Positions 9,277 through 17,963 are shown, counted from the first letter of the stretch. The stretch is DNA of 64,000 nucleotides from Anaerolineales bacterium (GCA_016789305.1 JAEURJ010000014.1:496001-560000); one strand, 5' to 3'. Notes: generated from the sequence alone by a model not told the origin. Program-made: numbers and translations.

Positions 9277-9882
9277 ATGGCGATTTTCAAAATTGTTTAT
9301 TGGCTCGCCATCATCGCAGAAATGGTCATTCGTGCGCCGATCAGCAAATTACAGCGCAAGGAAGCGAAATCTGAACAACGAGTCAGCACGCAGGAAAAGA
9401 CTCTGCTTGGATTGTTATTCCTGACCATGTTTTTCATTCCATTGGCGTATTCAACAACCAAGTGGCTCGATTTTGCAAATTATTCACTGCCCGTTTGGGC
9501 AGGCTGGTTGGGTGTGGTCTTGATGGTCTGCGCCTTGCTGGTCTTTTGGCGTGCCCATGCGGATTTGGGTTTGAACTGGTCCCCTTCGCTTGAAATTCGC
9601 AAAGAGCACAAACTGATCACGAATGGCATCTTCGAATATATTCGTCATCCCATGTACGCCTCACAGTGGATCTGGGTCATTGCCCAACCTTTGCTGTTAC
9701 AAAACTGGATCGCAGGGCTTGCCAATCTTCTGCTGTTCATCGTGTTTTATTTCGTGCGTGTCCGCGCGGAGGAGAAAATGATGCTCGATACATTTAGGGA
9801 TGAGTATCGCGAGTATATGAAGAGAACGGGCACGGTGGTGCCCAGGCGATTCAAATTAGGGCACCACGACGTTAATCGTTAA
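9277..9882 (+). CDS. Isoprenylcysteine methyltransferase-like (ICMT/PEMT) membrane protein
   Basis: 201 residues with four to five hydrophobic segments. The family signature sits near residue 108-185: NGIFEYIRHPMY, then RVRAEEKMML with YREYMKRTG. In this family the RHPxY and RxxxEE motifs bind S-adenosylmethionine at the membrane face. Bacterial members methylate unknown acceptors, so no specific substrate is claimed. It is cotranscribed with the DUF4342 gene. Confidence 0.87.
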   Translation: MAIFKIVYWLAIIAEMVIRAPISKLQRKEAKSEQRVSTQEKTLLGLLFLTMFFIPLAYSTTKWLDFANYSLPVWAGWLGVVLMVCALLVFWRAHADLGLNWSPSLEIRKEHKLITNGIFEYIRHPMYASQWIWVIAQPLLLQNWIAGLANLLLFIVFYFVRVRAEEKMMLDTFRDEYREYMKRTGTVVPRRFKLGHHDVNR

Positions 9883-9924
9883 CTACTCATAAGCCGTTAG
9901 TTGGAAGTATCTGTCTAAATGCTA

Positions 9925-9935
9925 GTTAGCCCGTT
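9925..9935 (+). repeat. Left arm of an 11-bp inverted repeat around the AT-rich gene
   Basis: GTTAGCCCGTT here is the exact reverse complement of 10773-10783. The two copies lie about 850 bases apart and bracket the low-GC gene. The arms resemble integron-like core-site halves but no complete attC is present. Confidence 0.6.
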
Positions 9936-9957
9936 CCTTGCAAAGCAATAGGGAATC

Positions 9958-10758
9958 ATGTCAAATACAAACCACCATCGCTACGAGCCTAAAACTGAAG
10001 AATTTCTGCCGCTTCTTAATTGGCGGACGATTTCTGGATTAATACTTCTTGTAATTTTTGCTGTGTTTTTTGGGTATGACTTTATTGTTCAATCGCCTAA
10101 AGCAAAAGTGGCGCAAAGCGAATTGGAGATTGAATTTAAGTCAGTCGAATCTCTGCCTAGTTCAAGTCTTGTTCGTTACAGCTCATCACGAAAAACAAGT
10201 AATGCTCTTGTAGACGCTACATATTTAACTGACGCCAAGCCCGCCGATATTTTTATGCACTATGACGAGCAATTAAAACAACATGGATGGCAATCATTTG
10301 GCGCAAGTGGAATTACAGATTGGGGTAGAGATTTAGGTGGAAAATCCGCCTATTATTGTAAGGGTGAGTACTCGGCTCAACTTCAATACGCAGGTCAACA
10401 AGCAAATTATGGTTGGACTTATGCTTTTAGTGTCAGTTGGGGATTAGAAGATTGTACAACAGAAGAAAAAGGCGGTTGGGTAAAACAAACTATACCTGTT
10501 TCATTGTTCTTCATGGCATTTGGAATTTTCTTCACAGTTAATGCTATGGACATTGGCAAAAACGCTTGGACAAAGGATGAAATTGAGTACAGAAAGTGGA
10601 TACGTTGGCGAAATCGAATTAAGTCGGAGAATAATTTTATTTCAAGAAGGTATTCACTTTGGAACGACCGAATATTTTCAATTGTAGGTTTTATAATGGG
10701 ACTGTTTGCTGTGTGGGTTGGCGCGTTCAGTTTATGGCGCAACATTTTCGGCGGTTAG
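9958..10758 (+). CDS. AT-rich orphan membrane protein
   Basis: 266 residues of unknown family. One hydrophobic helix near residues 23-43, a globular middle (about 50-165) with two or three Cys, then further hydrophobic segments near 178-200 and 243-262. The middle part (DAKPADIFMHYDEQL, later KGEYSAQLQYAG) is reminiscent of small periplasmic sensor-type domains but I cannot name it. Base composition is visibly lower in GC and codon choice differs (many AAT, TTT, AAA) compared with both neighbours, which suggests transfer. It has its own terminator. Confidence 0.7.
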   Translation: MSNTNHHRYEPKTEEFLPLLNWRTISGLILLVIFAVFFGYDFIVQSPKAKVAQSELEIEFKSVESLPSSSLVRYSSSRKTSNALVDATYLTDAKPADIFMHYDEQLKQHGWQSFGASGITDWGRDLGGKSAYYCKGEYSAQLQYAGQQANYGWTYAFSVSWGLEDCTTEEKGGWVKQTIPVSLFFMAFGIFFTVNAMDIGKNAWTKDEIEYRKWIRWRNRIKSENNFISRRYSLWNDRIFSIVGFIMGLFAVWVGAFSLWRNIFGG

Positions 10759-10772
10759 GTTTCCAAACAAAA

Positions 10773-10783
10773 AACGGGCTAAC
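10773..10783 (+). repeat. Right arm of the 11-bp inverted repeat
   Basis: AACGGGCTAAC, exact reverse complement of 9925-9935, 14 bases after the stop of the AT-rich gene and just before its terminator hairpin. Confidence 0.6.
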
Positions 10784-10793
10784 AAAGCGTGCA

Positions 10794-10831
10794 GCAACTA
10801 CCTTGAATACTCAAGGCAGTTGCTTATTTTT
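10794..10831 (+). terminator. Terminator of the AT-rich gene
   Basis: Stem 10794-10806 with 10811-10823 has one A/C mismatch and a 4-base loop, and is followed by TTATTTTT. It lies between this gene and the convergent Sir2 gene. Confidence 0.8.
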
Positions 10832-10833
10832 AA

Positions 10834-11577
10834 TCAATCTTTGTTCCTCCAAACCGCATTGACCAATTCCGGCAATATCTCCCCTGACTTGCCTTGAAAG
10901 AAATAATCCGCTTTGGGCGTGAGCGGGGTTGACTCAGCGTTGATTTCCACGACCAGGGCGCCTTTGTTATGCGCGGCAAATGCAAGAGAAGCAGCAGGCT
11001 GCACGACTCCTGAGGTGCCTATCGAAAAGAATACCTGACAATTTCTCGCCGCCAAAACTGCCGCTTCCAACTCCCCACGCGGCAGGGATTCGCCAAACCA
11101 TACGACATCAGGCCGAAGCAAGCCGCCGCACTTTCCGCAAGTCGGCACGGATTCTGTATCATCGCCCCATTCTTCGGTAAACATCCCGCACTGTGAGCAA
11201 CGCACACGATTGATATTTCCATGCAGCTCATGGATTTTTTTGCTGCCCGCAAAGCGATGCAAGCCGTCCACGTTTTGGGTGATGAGCGTGAAATCTGCGA
11301 CCTTGGATTCCATTTCAACGAGGGCGTAATGTCCGCGATTGGGGCGGACTCCCTTGATGGCTTCACGCCGCCACGCATACCAATCCCAAACCAGTTTAGG
11401 GTCACGAGCAAATGCCTCTGGTGAAGCGAGGTCTGTTGGCTTGTACTTTGCCCACAAGCCATCCTGCGAATCTCTAAACGTGCGGAGTCCGCTCTCCTGG
11501 GAGGCACCCGCTCCGGTCAAGACAGCGATGCGGTCCGCTTTTTGCAGGGAGCTGATCAGGTCAGGAGGAAAATCCAT
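10834..11577 (-). CDS. cobB: Sir2-family NAD-dependent protein deacylase
   Basis: 247 residues, the normal size for bacterial class III or U sirtuins. Motifs in order: TGAGASQESGLRTFR (NAD site, 21-35), TQNVDGLH (100-107), catalytic His in ELHG (119), four zinc Cys (127, 130, 147, 150), GTSG and the late NAD-contacting EINAE. It removes acyl groups from protein lysines using NAD. It is the last gene after two lipoproteins; its ATG directly abuts the TAA of the preceding gene, so all three are likely one transcript. The cobB name is by family only. Confidence 0.93.
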   Translation of the reverse strand: MDFPPDLISSLQKADRIAVLTGAGASQESGLRTFRDSQDGLWAKYKPTDLASPEAFARDPKLVWDWYAWRREAIKGVRPNRGHYALVEMESKVADFTLITQNVDGLHRFAGSKKIHELHGNINRVRCSQCGMFTEEWGDDTESVPTCGKCGGLLRPDVVWFGESLPRGELEAAVLAARNCQVFFSIGTSGVVQPAASLAFAAHNKGALVVEINAESTPLTPKADYFFQGKSGEILPELVNAVWRNKD

Positions 11578-12279
11578 TTACGGCTTGAGGACAGTGGCCG
11601 TCGGCTCGATCGTTCCAGTTGGCGTTGGCACACATTCCAACAGAGTCAATTTTTCCGAGAAAACTGCGGTATGCCCCAATTCCTTTGCATCGCCATCTGT
11701 TGCAACCACCTGGTATTCCACCCAGGCATTTTTGAAAATCTCCACGGCTTTGATCTCATCAGGCAGCAAGTCATGAGTGTAGGTGCCCGCACCAAGAGTA
11801 CCCATTCCAATGCTGGTCCACTTGCTGGTGGTGCCAGTCTGTTTGCTTTTAAATCGAACAAATAACACCACAAATCGGACAGCCGCTGCATCGGCCACCT
11901 GTGCCGTGATCTTTACTGTGCCGGGTTCACAGCCTTTTTTGTAAAATTCCGTGGCATTGGAAAATACAGCAACAAAACCCGTCATCACAACACTGGGGGT
12001 CATCGTGTCAGGTGTGATCATATAAAGAGGTGTAAAGGCTGTTGGTGTTTCAGATTCCTCCGGCGTGGCAGTTGCTGTTCTCAACCCGATCAGTGTTGGA
12101 GTGTCGGTATAAGTGGCGGTCGGGATCGTCGGCGTGAAGCTTGGCAGTTCCGTCGGCGTATTGGTGGGTATCTGCGTGGGCGAAGGAGTGATCGTTGGGA
12201 TGAGGAATAATTCCTCAACGGTCATCGAACAGGATGTAATCAACATGGCAATGACGAGAAATACAATTATCTTTTTCAT
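11578..12279 (-). CDS. Lipoprotein with Thr/Pro linker, paralogue of the next gene
   Basis: 233 residues from the MKKIIVF start at 12279; an ATG three codons upstream (12288) is also possible. A signal peptide ends in the lipobox ITSC (about residue 16), followed by a linker of about 60 residues rich in Thr, Pro and Ser. A single globular domain (about 110-220) begins and ends near Cys residues (GCEPG, LECVP), which could form a disulfide. That domain resembles the one in 12306-12980 in length, Cys placement and the GTYTHDL / GTYTYVM block. The function is unknown and it should face the cell exterior. Confidence 0.8.
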   Translation of the reverse strand: MKKIIVFLVIAMLITSCSMTVEELFLIPTITPSPTQIPTNTPTELPSFTPTIPTATYTDTPTLIGLRTATATPEESETPTAFTPLYMITPDTMTPSVVMTGFVAVFSNATEFYKKGCEPGTVKITAQVADAAAVRFVVLFVRFKSKQTGTTSKWTSIGMGTLGAGTYTHDLLPDEIKAVEIFKNAWVEYQVVATDGDAKELGHTAVFSEKLTLLECVPTPTGTIEPTATVLKP

Positions 12280-12305
12280 CTGGAACATTCGATCCTTTTA
12301 TAATT

Positions 12306-12980
12306 TTACTGGCAGGGGGATAGGGCAATGGAATTATCGTAAATGCGGGTGCGGCCAATTTCCTGCCCCTCAACATTGGTGACCACCAGCTGAAAAACGA
12401 TCCATGAATTCTTGTAATGGTTGTGACCTTCCACATCGCTGCCACGCATTACATAAGTATAGGTGCCATCCCCATGATCGTGCATCACATTTCCCGTGGT
12501 CCAGGGTGTGGAGTCATCCTTGTTCGCGGCCCGCACATAGGTGAAGATCACAACACTAAATGCCTCCTCGTCATCTTCCACAACCGCAGTGATGGTGGTC
12601 TTGTTGTGTTTGCAGGAACCCCAAAATATCTTGTTGTCAGAAATACTTACCGAAAGGAAACCCTGACCCGGTTTAAATACGGTGGGAGTCAAATTTACAG
12701 GCAGGGGCGTCGCTGTAATTCCACCTTCGATGATGACAGGAATGGGAGCAAACGTGGAAGTTGGTTGGTTTGGGTCCACGGTAGGGATATGAACAATGGT
12801 AATCGTAGCAGTAGGAACGGGAGTATTTGTGATCGTTGCAGTGGCCGAAGGCGGAACCGTGATCGTGGGCGTGGCACTGGGTCCGAGGGTGCTAGTCGGA
12901 GGAAACAGAATATCCCCCATGCTTGCGCAGGATGATAATAAAACCGCTGCCAATATCAACACCATCAAATACCTTCTCAT
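12306..12980 (-). CDS. Lipoprotein with Thr/Pro linker and immunoglobulin-like domain
   Basis: 224 residues, ATG start with GAGG 7 bases upstream. The signal peptide has lipobox LSSC (residue 18), followed by a Thr/Pro/Ser linker to about residue 95 and then a beta-rich domain (about 115-224) bounded by Cys (GSCKHN, LSPC). It is paralogous to the next gene. Such surface lipoproteins are frequent in this window. First gene of a likely three-gene unit ending in Sir2, and divergent from the ABC exporter operon. Confidence 0.8.
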   Translation of the reverse strand: MRRYLMVLILAAVLLSSCASMGDILFPPTSTLGPSATPTITVPPSATATITNTPVPTATITIVHIPTVDPNQPTSTFAPIPVIIEGGITATPLPVNLTPTVFKPGQGFLSVSISDNKIFWGSCKHNKTTITAVVEDDEEAFSVVIFTYVRAANKDDSTPWTTGNVMHDHGDGTYTYVMRGSDVEGHNHYKNSWIVFQLVVTNVEGQEIGRTRIYDNSIALSPCQ

Positions 12981-12998
12981 TCACAACCTCTTTCACGC

Positions 12999-13004
12999 TA
13001 TAAT
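12999..13004 (+). promoter_or_regulatory. -10 box in divergent promoter region
   Basis: TATAAT lies 42 bases before the exporter ATPase start. The same bases read TATTAT one step over on the minus strand, so the element may also serve the divergent lipoprotein operon. Confidence 0.45.
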
Positions 13005-13046
13005 ACTATGAATTAATTTTATTCCACTTCTCCATTTTACAACAAC

Positions 13047-14051
13047 ATGACCTCCATCAAAGTACAAAAGCTGCAAAAGACGTTCCAAAGCAAACGCAAG
13101 GCAGAAGGGCTAAGTGGTTCTGTGCGCTCGCTCTTCAAGCCGGAATACAGCTCTGTCGAAGCGGTCAACAATCTATCGTTCCAAATGGAAGCGGGAGAAT
13201 TACTTGGATTTATCGGGCCGAACGGCGCGGGTAAATCCACCACGATCAAAATGCTGACCGGTATTTTGCATCCCAGCGGCGGCGAAACGAGTGTGCTTGG
13301 CTTTACGCCCTGGAAGGATCGTGAAAAACTTGCATTCCAGATTGGCACGGTCTTTGGCCAGCGTCCGCAGCTTTGGTATCACCTGCCCGCCATCGACACC
13401 TTCACCTTGTTTGGAAAAATTTACGAACTCGATGATCGCGAAACAAAAAAACGAATTGCATTTCTTTCGGAAGCCTTTGAGATGCAGGATTTACTAGAAA
13501 TACCCGTTCGGAAGTTGTCACTCGGCCAGCGGATGCGATGTGAAGTAGCCGCCTCACTTCTTCACCGCCCGAAACTGATCCTGCTCGATGAGCCGTCCAT
13601 TGGCCTCGACGTGGTCGCCAAACAACACATTCGTGATTCGATTCGCAGAATGAATCAAGAGGAAGGCGTGGGTGTGCTGTTGACTTCCCATGATGCAGGC
13701 GATTTGGAGGCTCTGTGCAAACGCGTCATCATTGTCAACCACGGGCAGATCGTGTATGAAGACAAAGTCTCAAACCTAAAACGAAAATATCTCACCACCA
13801 AAATGGTGGAAGTCCGCTATGCGGAAGAGATCGCAAAGGACTTCTCAATCAAAGGCGTTGAGATCCTCAAAGTTGGGCACTACGGCGTAAAGTTAAAGTT
13901 CGATGCGGCAATTACTTCCGTCGATTCTGTTTTGGCGCACATTTCAGCCGCAGGCGATATCGTGGATATCACCATCTCCGATCCGCCGTTGGAAGAAGTG
14001 ATCGCCAAAATTTACGAGCAGGCAAAAGAAGAAGACAATAAAGGAAAATAA
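13047..14051 (+). CDS. ABC-2 exporter ATP-binding subunit
   Basis: 334 residues. Walker A GPNGAGKST (57-65), Q loop in GTVFGQR (100-106), signature LSLGQ (157-161), Walker B LILLDE (177-182) and the H-loop His in TSHD (215). The C-terminal extension of about 90 residues is typical of the COG4586 group, whose ATPase works with two dissimilar six-helix permeases of the COG4587 and COG3694 types, both found downstream. The cargo is unknown. No ribosome site precedes the ATG. Confidence 0.93.
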   Translation: MTSIKVQKLQKTFQSKRKAEGLSGSVRSLFKPEYSSVEAVNNLSFQMEAGELLGFIGPNGAGKSTTIKMLTGILHPSGGETSVLGFTPWKDREKLAFQIGTVFGQRPQLWYHLPAIDTFTLFGKIYELDDRETKKRIAFLSEAFEMQDLLEIPVRKLSLGQRMRCEVAASLLHRPKLILLDEPSIGLDVVAKQHIRDSIRRMNQEEGVGVLLTSHDAGDLEALCKRVIIVNHGQIVYEDKVSNLKRKYLTTKMVEVRYAEEIAKDFSIKGVEILKVGHYGVKLKFDAAITSVDSVLAHISAAGDIVDITISDPPLEEVIAKIYEQAKEEDNKGK

Positions 14052-14894
14052 ATGGACAAACAATTTTGGTTTGACATTCGCGACAACAATTACGAGATTC
14101 CCGAAGGGCATTCGGTCCATGAACTGACCGAGGAACTATTCTCTTACATTGGTGACCTGGACCCTGAACTGCGCGACGCAGTTGCCTACGAGACCTTCGC
14201 CAACTGGCTTGACAAAGATAAATACACGCTGGAGCAGATCCGCCCTTATATTCCCCGCCTCGTTATCAACCTGCAAAGCGGGCTCGGCGAACGCGATGGC
14301 GACAGCGTATTCCTGCGCTCCTTCTCGATCTTATTTTTGGCCGAGATCATTCACCATGACAATCAGGACCCGTTTCTCGAAAAGGATGATGTCCAAAGCA
14401 TTCTCGCAAAAGGCCTGGCTTATTTGAAAGATGAACATGACCCACGCGGCTATGTCCCTGAAAAAGGCTGGGCGCACGCCCTCGCCCACACCGCAGACCT
14501 GTTGTATGTTCTATCCAGTAATCGATTCCTTGCCCGCTCAGAGTTGGAACAGATTCTCCATGCCATTGTAGAAAAACTTACCGAACCCATCGACTGGGTC
14601 TACCCCTACGGTGAGGACGACCGTCTCGTGCAAGCCGTACTGGGAGCGGTGCAAAGAAAACTGCTGGACGAATTCTTTTATAAACAATGGTTAAAGTCAT
14701 TTATTTTTTCAGAAGGAAAAAAGCGTCCCTGGAAGGGCTCCTTCGCGAATCAATCCATTCACAACGCCTATTTCAATTCAAGGAATTTTTTGCGCAGCCT
14801 GCATCTGCGCATTCTCGAAAAAGGAAAAGTTGCCAGCCGTGATTTTTTGCTTTCTGAAATCACAAGCACCCTACAGGAATTGAAGCAGTTTTGA
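14052..14894 (+). CDS. DUF2785 protein
   Basis: 280 residues, soluble, no signal peptide. It opens with FWFDIRDNNYEIPEG and has the family blocks RDAVAYETFANWL, SFSILFLAEIIHHDN and the central EKGWAHALAHTADLL with nearby His residues. It is probably an all-helical repeat-like fold. The role of the family is not known. It starts directly after the stop of the ABC ATPase and lies upstream of the two permeases, so it is inside the exporter operon and may be linked to its regulation or cargo. Confidence 0.87.
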   Translation: MDKQFWFDIRDNNYEIPEGHSVHELTEELFSYIGDLDPELRDAVAYETFANWLDKDKYTLEQIRPYIPRLVINLQSGLGERDGDSVFLRSFSILFLAEIIHHDNQDPFLEKDDVQSILAKGLAYLKDEHDPRGYVPEKGWAHALAHTADLLYVLSSNRFLARSELEQILHAIVEKLTEPIDWVYPYGEDDRLVQAVLGAVQRKLLDEFFYKQWLKSFIFSEGKKRPWKGSFANQSIHNAYFNSRNFLRSLHLRILEKGKVASRDFLLSEITSTLQELKQF

Positions 14895-14942
14895 TAATCC
14901 GCTCTGCTTGGAGTTTGACTCCAAATAGAGCAAAAAGTCATC

Positions 14943-15737
14943 ATGAAAACTTTTTCAAAATATTGGTCCATCTTTCAAATTACACTGATCAACTCACTGG
15001 CATATCCGGGCGAGCTGGTTGGGCGCAGTTTGATGATCATCCCCTTCATGTGGATCTTCTATCAGCTGTGGAAGGTCACCTATAGCGCTGCCGGGGCGGA
15101 CGTAATCAGCGGGTTGACTCTGCGCGATACGCTTTGGTATCTCATGCTGGCAGAGACCATTGAACTGGGGCGCCCGCCCATAGCACGCACGATGTCTGAG
15201 AGCGTGAAAGATGGTTCGATTGCTTACATCCTCAACAAGCCGTATGATTTTCTCTGGTATCAATTCAGCACCGCCATGGGCGAAAGTATTTTTCGCGCCG
15301 TTTTAAACGCAATGTTTGGCGGGTTAACGATTTGGCTGCTGGTCGGCGCGCCGAATCATCCTGAGGGGTTTATTATTGCGATTCCCGCCGTATTGGGCGC
15401 CTGGGTTTTACATTTCTGCATCAACGCAATGATCGGTCTCTCTGCATTCGTCGTCGAGGATGTTTCGGCATTCACATGGGTATACCAAAAACTGGCCTTC
15501 ATTTTTGGCGGAATGTTGATCCCATTGGATTTTTATCCCCAGTGGCTGCAAGTCATTGCCAAAGCCATGCCGTTTGCAAGTGCGATCTATGGCCCTGCAC
15601 GTTTGTTTGTTACACCCAGTCTGGAATTATTCATCAATGTGATGAGCCTGCAATTGATCTGGATTTTGGTTTTGAGTCTCATTCTCGCCGTGGTCTACCG
15701 TCGTGGAATAACGCAATTGACTGTGAATGGAGGATGA
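14943..15737 (+). CDS. ABC-2 exporter permease (COG4587 type)
   Basis: 264 residues with six predicted membrane helices. The pattern of a charged cytoplasmic N-terminus, a long first loop, the block IAYILNKPYDFLWYQF and the Pro-rich LIPLDFYPQWLQVIAKAMPFA near the C-terminus is characteristic of these ABC-2 membrane subunits. It should pair with the next permease and the ATPase at 13047 to form an export complex in the cytoplasmic membrane. Confidence 0.9.
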   Translation: MKTFSKYWSIFQITLINSLAYPGELVGRSLMIIPFMWIFYQLWKVTYSAAGADVISGLTLRDTLWYLMLAETIELGRPPIARTMSESVKDGSIAYILNKPYDFLWYQFSTAMGESIFRAVLNAMFGGLTIWLLVGAPNHPEGFIIAIPAVLGAWVLHFCINAMIGLSAFVVEDVSAFTWVYQKLAFIFGGMLIPLDFYPQWLQVIAKAMPFASAIYGPARLFVTPSLELFINVMSLQLIWILVLSLILAVVYRRGITQLTVNGG

Positions 15738-15738
15738 A

Positions 15739-16521
15739 ATGAACAACCTCAAATTCCTCCTTGCCATTTGGAAGGCTAATCTGCAGTCCGCGATGGAATA
15801 TCGCATTTCCTTTTTGACTCAAATGATCGGCATGATGGCAAATAACTTTTTGTATTTTGCCATCTGGATCATTTTCTTTGACCGTTTTAAGGATGTGCGC
15901 GGCTGGGGTGTGAACGACATGTATGTTACCTTCGGAATCCTGGCGAGCGCGTTCGGCCTGGTAAGCCTGCTGTTCGGCAATGCCTTCATGCTCAGTGATA
16001 TTATCTCCAAGGGGAGACTGGATTATTATCTTTCCATGCCCAAGCCAGTTTTGCTCCATGCTGTTTCGAGTCGCATGATCGCGAGCGGGATGGGAGATTT
16101 TGCCTATGGGTTCGTGAGTTACGCCCTCTCCGGATATCTTACCTGGGACGGACTTGCCCGCTACGTTCTTGCCATGCTGCTGGCTGCCACTGTCTTCGCG
16201 GCCTTTCTCATCCTGACGCAGAGTCTTGCGTTCTGGTTTGGAACAATGAGCAACTTCAGCAATCTCGTCCTCAATGCCATGTTGACTTTCGGCATTTATC
16301 CCATCACCTTGTTCGATAATTATGCCAAGATCATTTTGTTCACCATCATCCCCGCTGCGTTGATGGGAGCCATCCCCGCGGAATTTATCCGCGGGTTCAC
16401 CTGGCAATCGCTCAGTCAGTTGCTGATCGGTGCCAGCGGATTTCTGGGGCTGGCGATATTTGTTTTCCGCGCAGGGCTTCGGCGCTACGAAAGCGGAAGT
16501 GCGATTCAAATCGAAGTGTAG
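15739..16521 (+). CDS. ABC-2 exporter permease (COG3694 type)
   Basis: 260 residues, six predicted helices, with DIISKGRLDYYLSMPKPVL (about 90-108) as the conserved cytoplasmic loop. GGAGG sits 5 bases before ATG 15739, so the in-frame ATG at 15727, which lies within the previous gene, is not favoured. It is the partner of the preceding permease and ends the operon. A long open frame opposite it on the minus strand is a shadow. Confidence 0.9.
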   Translation: MNNLKFLLAIWKANLQSAMEYRISFLTQMIGMMANNFLYFAIWIIFFDRFKDVRGWGVNDMYVTFGILASAFGLVSLLFGNAFMLSDIISKGRLDYYLSMPKPVLLHAVSSRMIASGMGDFAYGFVSYALSGYLTWDGLARYVLAMLLAATVFAAFLILTQSLAFWFGTMSNFSNLVLNAMLTFGIYPITLFDNYAKIILFTIIPAALMGAIPAEFIRGFTWQSLSQLLIGASGFLGLAIFVFRAGLRRYESGSAIQIEV

Positions 16522-16651
16522 ATAATGCTGACGGGAAAATGCAGGCAGTTATCAGGTCCGGAGTGAAGCGAATCTGAAAGGTACATTTTCAAAATTGATA
16601 GTTTGCCTCGCCGGAATCGAAGGTCGTTGCAAACTGGCGAAAATTAAATCG

Positions 16652-16660
16652 TGATACCAT
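16652..16660 (+). promoter_or_regulatory. Extended -10 promoter, probable leaderless start
   Basis: TG, one base, then TACCAT (16655-16660) forms an extended -10 element. Exactly 6 bases separate it from ATG 16667, and no ribosome site is present. Confidence 0.5.
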
Positions 16661-16666
16661 ATAACC

Positions 16667-17572
16667 ATGGGCGAAAAACAAGCTACTTCACTTGAAACAC
16701 TGGCAAGATCCATATTCGATGGATTGCTCCAGATCGACCTCAACGGGCACATCGTTTTATGGAATAAAGGCGCCGAACGCATCACGGGGTATACGGCCGA
16801 TTCAATCACCAATCAGGATTTCAAAATAGTTTTTGCCGGTTCTTCACAGGATTCAACCGCCAAATCATTCGACAACATCAGCATGATCTCCAAAACACTC
16901 ACAGATGGAGTGGAGCGGGAAGGATTGATCACGTTCAAACACAAGGAGGGGTATTTCCTCAAACTGCTCGTTCGAATTATCGTGATCCGCAACGAGAAGG
17001 GGAAAATCACCGGGGTTTTCGAGATCATGAACGACAACAAGGTCTTGATCTCGATCCATCAGCAAAACAAGAAAACTGATCAGACTGTACTACTGGACTC
17101 GGGAACCGGGATCGGCAATCGTGCCCATATCGAATTGAAGATCCGAAATGCACTCGAAGAATCCCAGCTTTCCGGCATACCGATGGGTATTCTTTTCATA
17201 GATATCGACAAGTTCAAAGACTTCAACGACACTTATGGCCATCTGACTGGCGACAAGGTCCTGCGCTTTGTGGCAAACACTCTGCGGCAGAATCTACGCA
17301 CCTCCGATTCATGCGGGCGTTGGGGCGGCGAAGAGTTTATTGTTCTGGTTTTGGACAGTAATCTCGACGGGCTAATGAAAATTGCAGAAAAACTCAGGCG
17401 GTTGGTGGAAAGCGGTGGGATTAACGAGGGCGAAAAGGAACTACATACCACCATTTCCATCGGAGCCACGGTGGCCACTGGCACAGACACTCTCAACAGC
17501 CTGTTGGAGCGGGCGGACAAACTGATGTATCAAAGCAAAGAGGCGGGGCGGAATCGGACAACCGTTGGCTAA
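16667..17572 (+). CDS. PAS-GGDEF diguanylate cyclase
   Basis: 301 residues, no membrane segment. A PAS domain (about 8-125) begins IFDGLLQIDLNGHIVLWNKGAE. The GGDEF domain (about 138-300) has the active-site motif GGEEF (220-224), the metal and substrate block DIDKFKDFNDTYGH and an intact inhibitory-site RTSD (211-214), five residues before the motif. All features needed to make c-di-GMP and be inhibited by it are present. The PAS ligand is unknown. Confidence 0.92.
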   Translation: MGEKQATSLETLARSIFDGLLQIDLNGHIVLWNKGAERITGYTADSITNQDFKIVFAGSSQDSTAKSFDNISMISKTLTDGVEREGLITFKHKEGYFLKLLVRIIVIRNEKGKITGVFEIMNDNKVLISIHQQNKKTDQTVLLDSGTGIGNRAHIELKIRNALEESQLSGIPMGILFIDIDKFKDFNDTYGHLTGDKVLRFVANTLRQNLRTSDSCGRWGGEEFIVLVLDSNLDGLMKIAEKLRRLVESGGINEGEKELHTTISIGATVATGTDTLNSLLERADKLMYQSKEAGRNRTTVG

Positions 17573-17592
17573 AAGGCTTTTTCTGGTATAAT
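17565..17592 (+). promoter_or_regulatory. rpsO-pnp promoter
   Basis: TTGGCT (17565-17570), a 16-base spacer, TATAAT (17587-17592). The -35 box overlaps the end of the cyclase gene. The predicted leader before rpsO is about 75 bases. Confidence 0.65.
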
Positions 17593-17675
17593 CCCCGCCC
17601 GTGACTGGTCCTGCTCTACGGTGCAAGCTGTGGACATGGAGACCTGCAATTCTATACAGAAAGGAAGCATACGTC

Positions 17676-17948
17676 ATGCCTTTACAGAAGGAAGTCAAGA
17701 CGAAGGCGATCGAAGATTTTCATCGCCACGAGAAGGACACCGGTTCGCCTGAAGTGCAAATCGCCATCCTGACCAATCGCATTACTCAACTCACCGAGCA
17801 TTTGCGAAACAACAAGCAGGATCAATCCTGTCGTCGTGGTTTGCTCAAACTCGTAGGTTCCCGCCGACGTTTGCTCGCGTACTTGCGCCAAAGCAATTAC
17901 CAGAGCTACATCAGCATCACCGATCGTTTGCAGTTACGCCGCAAGTAA
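17676..17948 (+). CDS. rpsO: 30S ribosomal protein S15
   Basis: 90 residues, the standard length. Contains the S15 blocks [19 protein letters not shown] and [16 protein letters not shown]. It binds 16S rRNA in the central domain and helps assemble the small-subunit platform. ATG 17676 is supported by AAGGAA and by family length; an open frame reaching back to 17601 is leader RNA. Followed by pnp, the common bacterial gene order. Confidence 0.98.
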   Translation: MPLQKEVKTKAIEDFHRHEKDTGSPEVQIAILTNRITQLTEHLRNNKQDQSCRRGLLKLVGSRRRLLAYLRQSNYQSYISITDRLQLRRK

Positions 17949-17963
17949 TAAAATAGTTCACCT

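Noticed and set aside
9883..9957. Possible integron attC/attI site next to the AT-rich gene
   Set aside because: Several GTTA-type motifs are present, but no ordered RYYYAAC...GTTRRRY pair with a folded stem could be built, and no integrase is in view. Only the 11-bp inverted repeat is reported.
15679..16509. Long open frame opposite the second exporter permease (276 codons)
   Set aside because: Its composition (many Gln, His, Glu, Asp) is what the complement of a membrane protein gene gives. The plus-strand permease is clear.
17599..17675. rpsO leader as a riboswitch or S15 autoregulatory pseudoknot
   Set aside because: No recognised riboswitch core was found and I could not build a convincing pseudoknot by eye.
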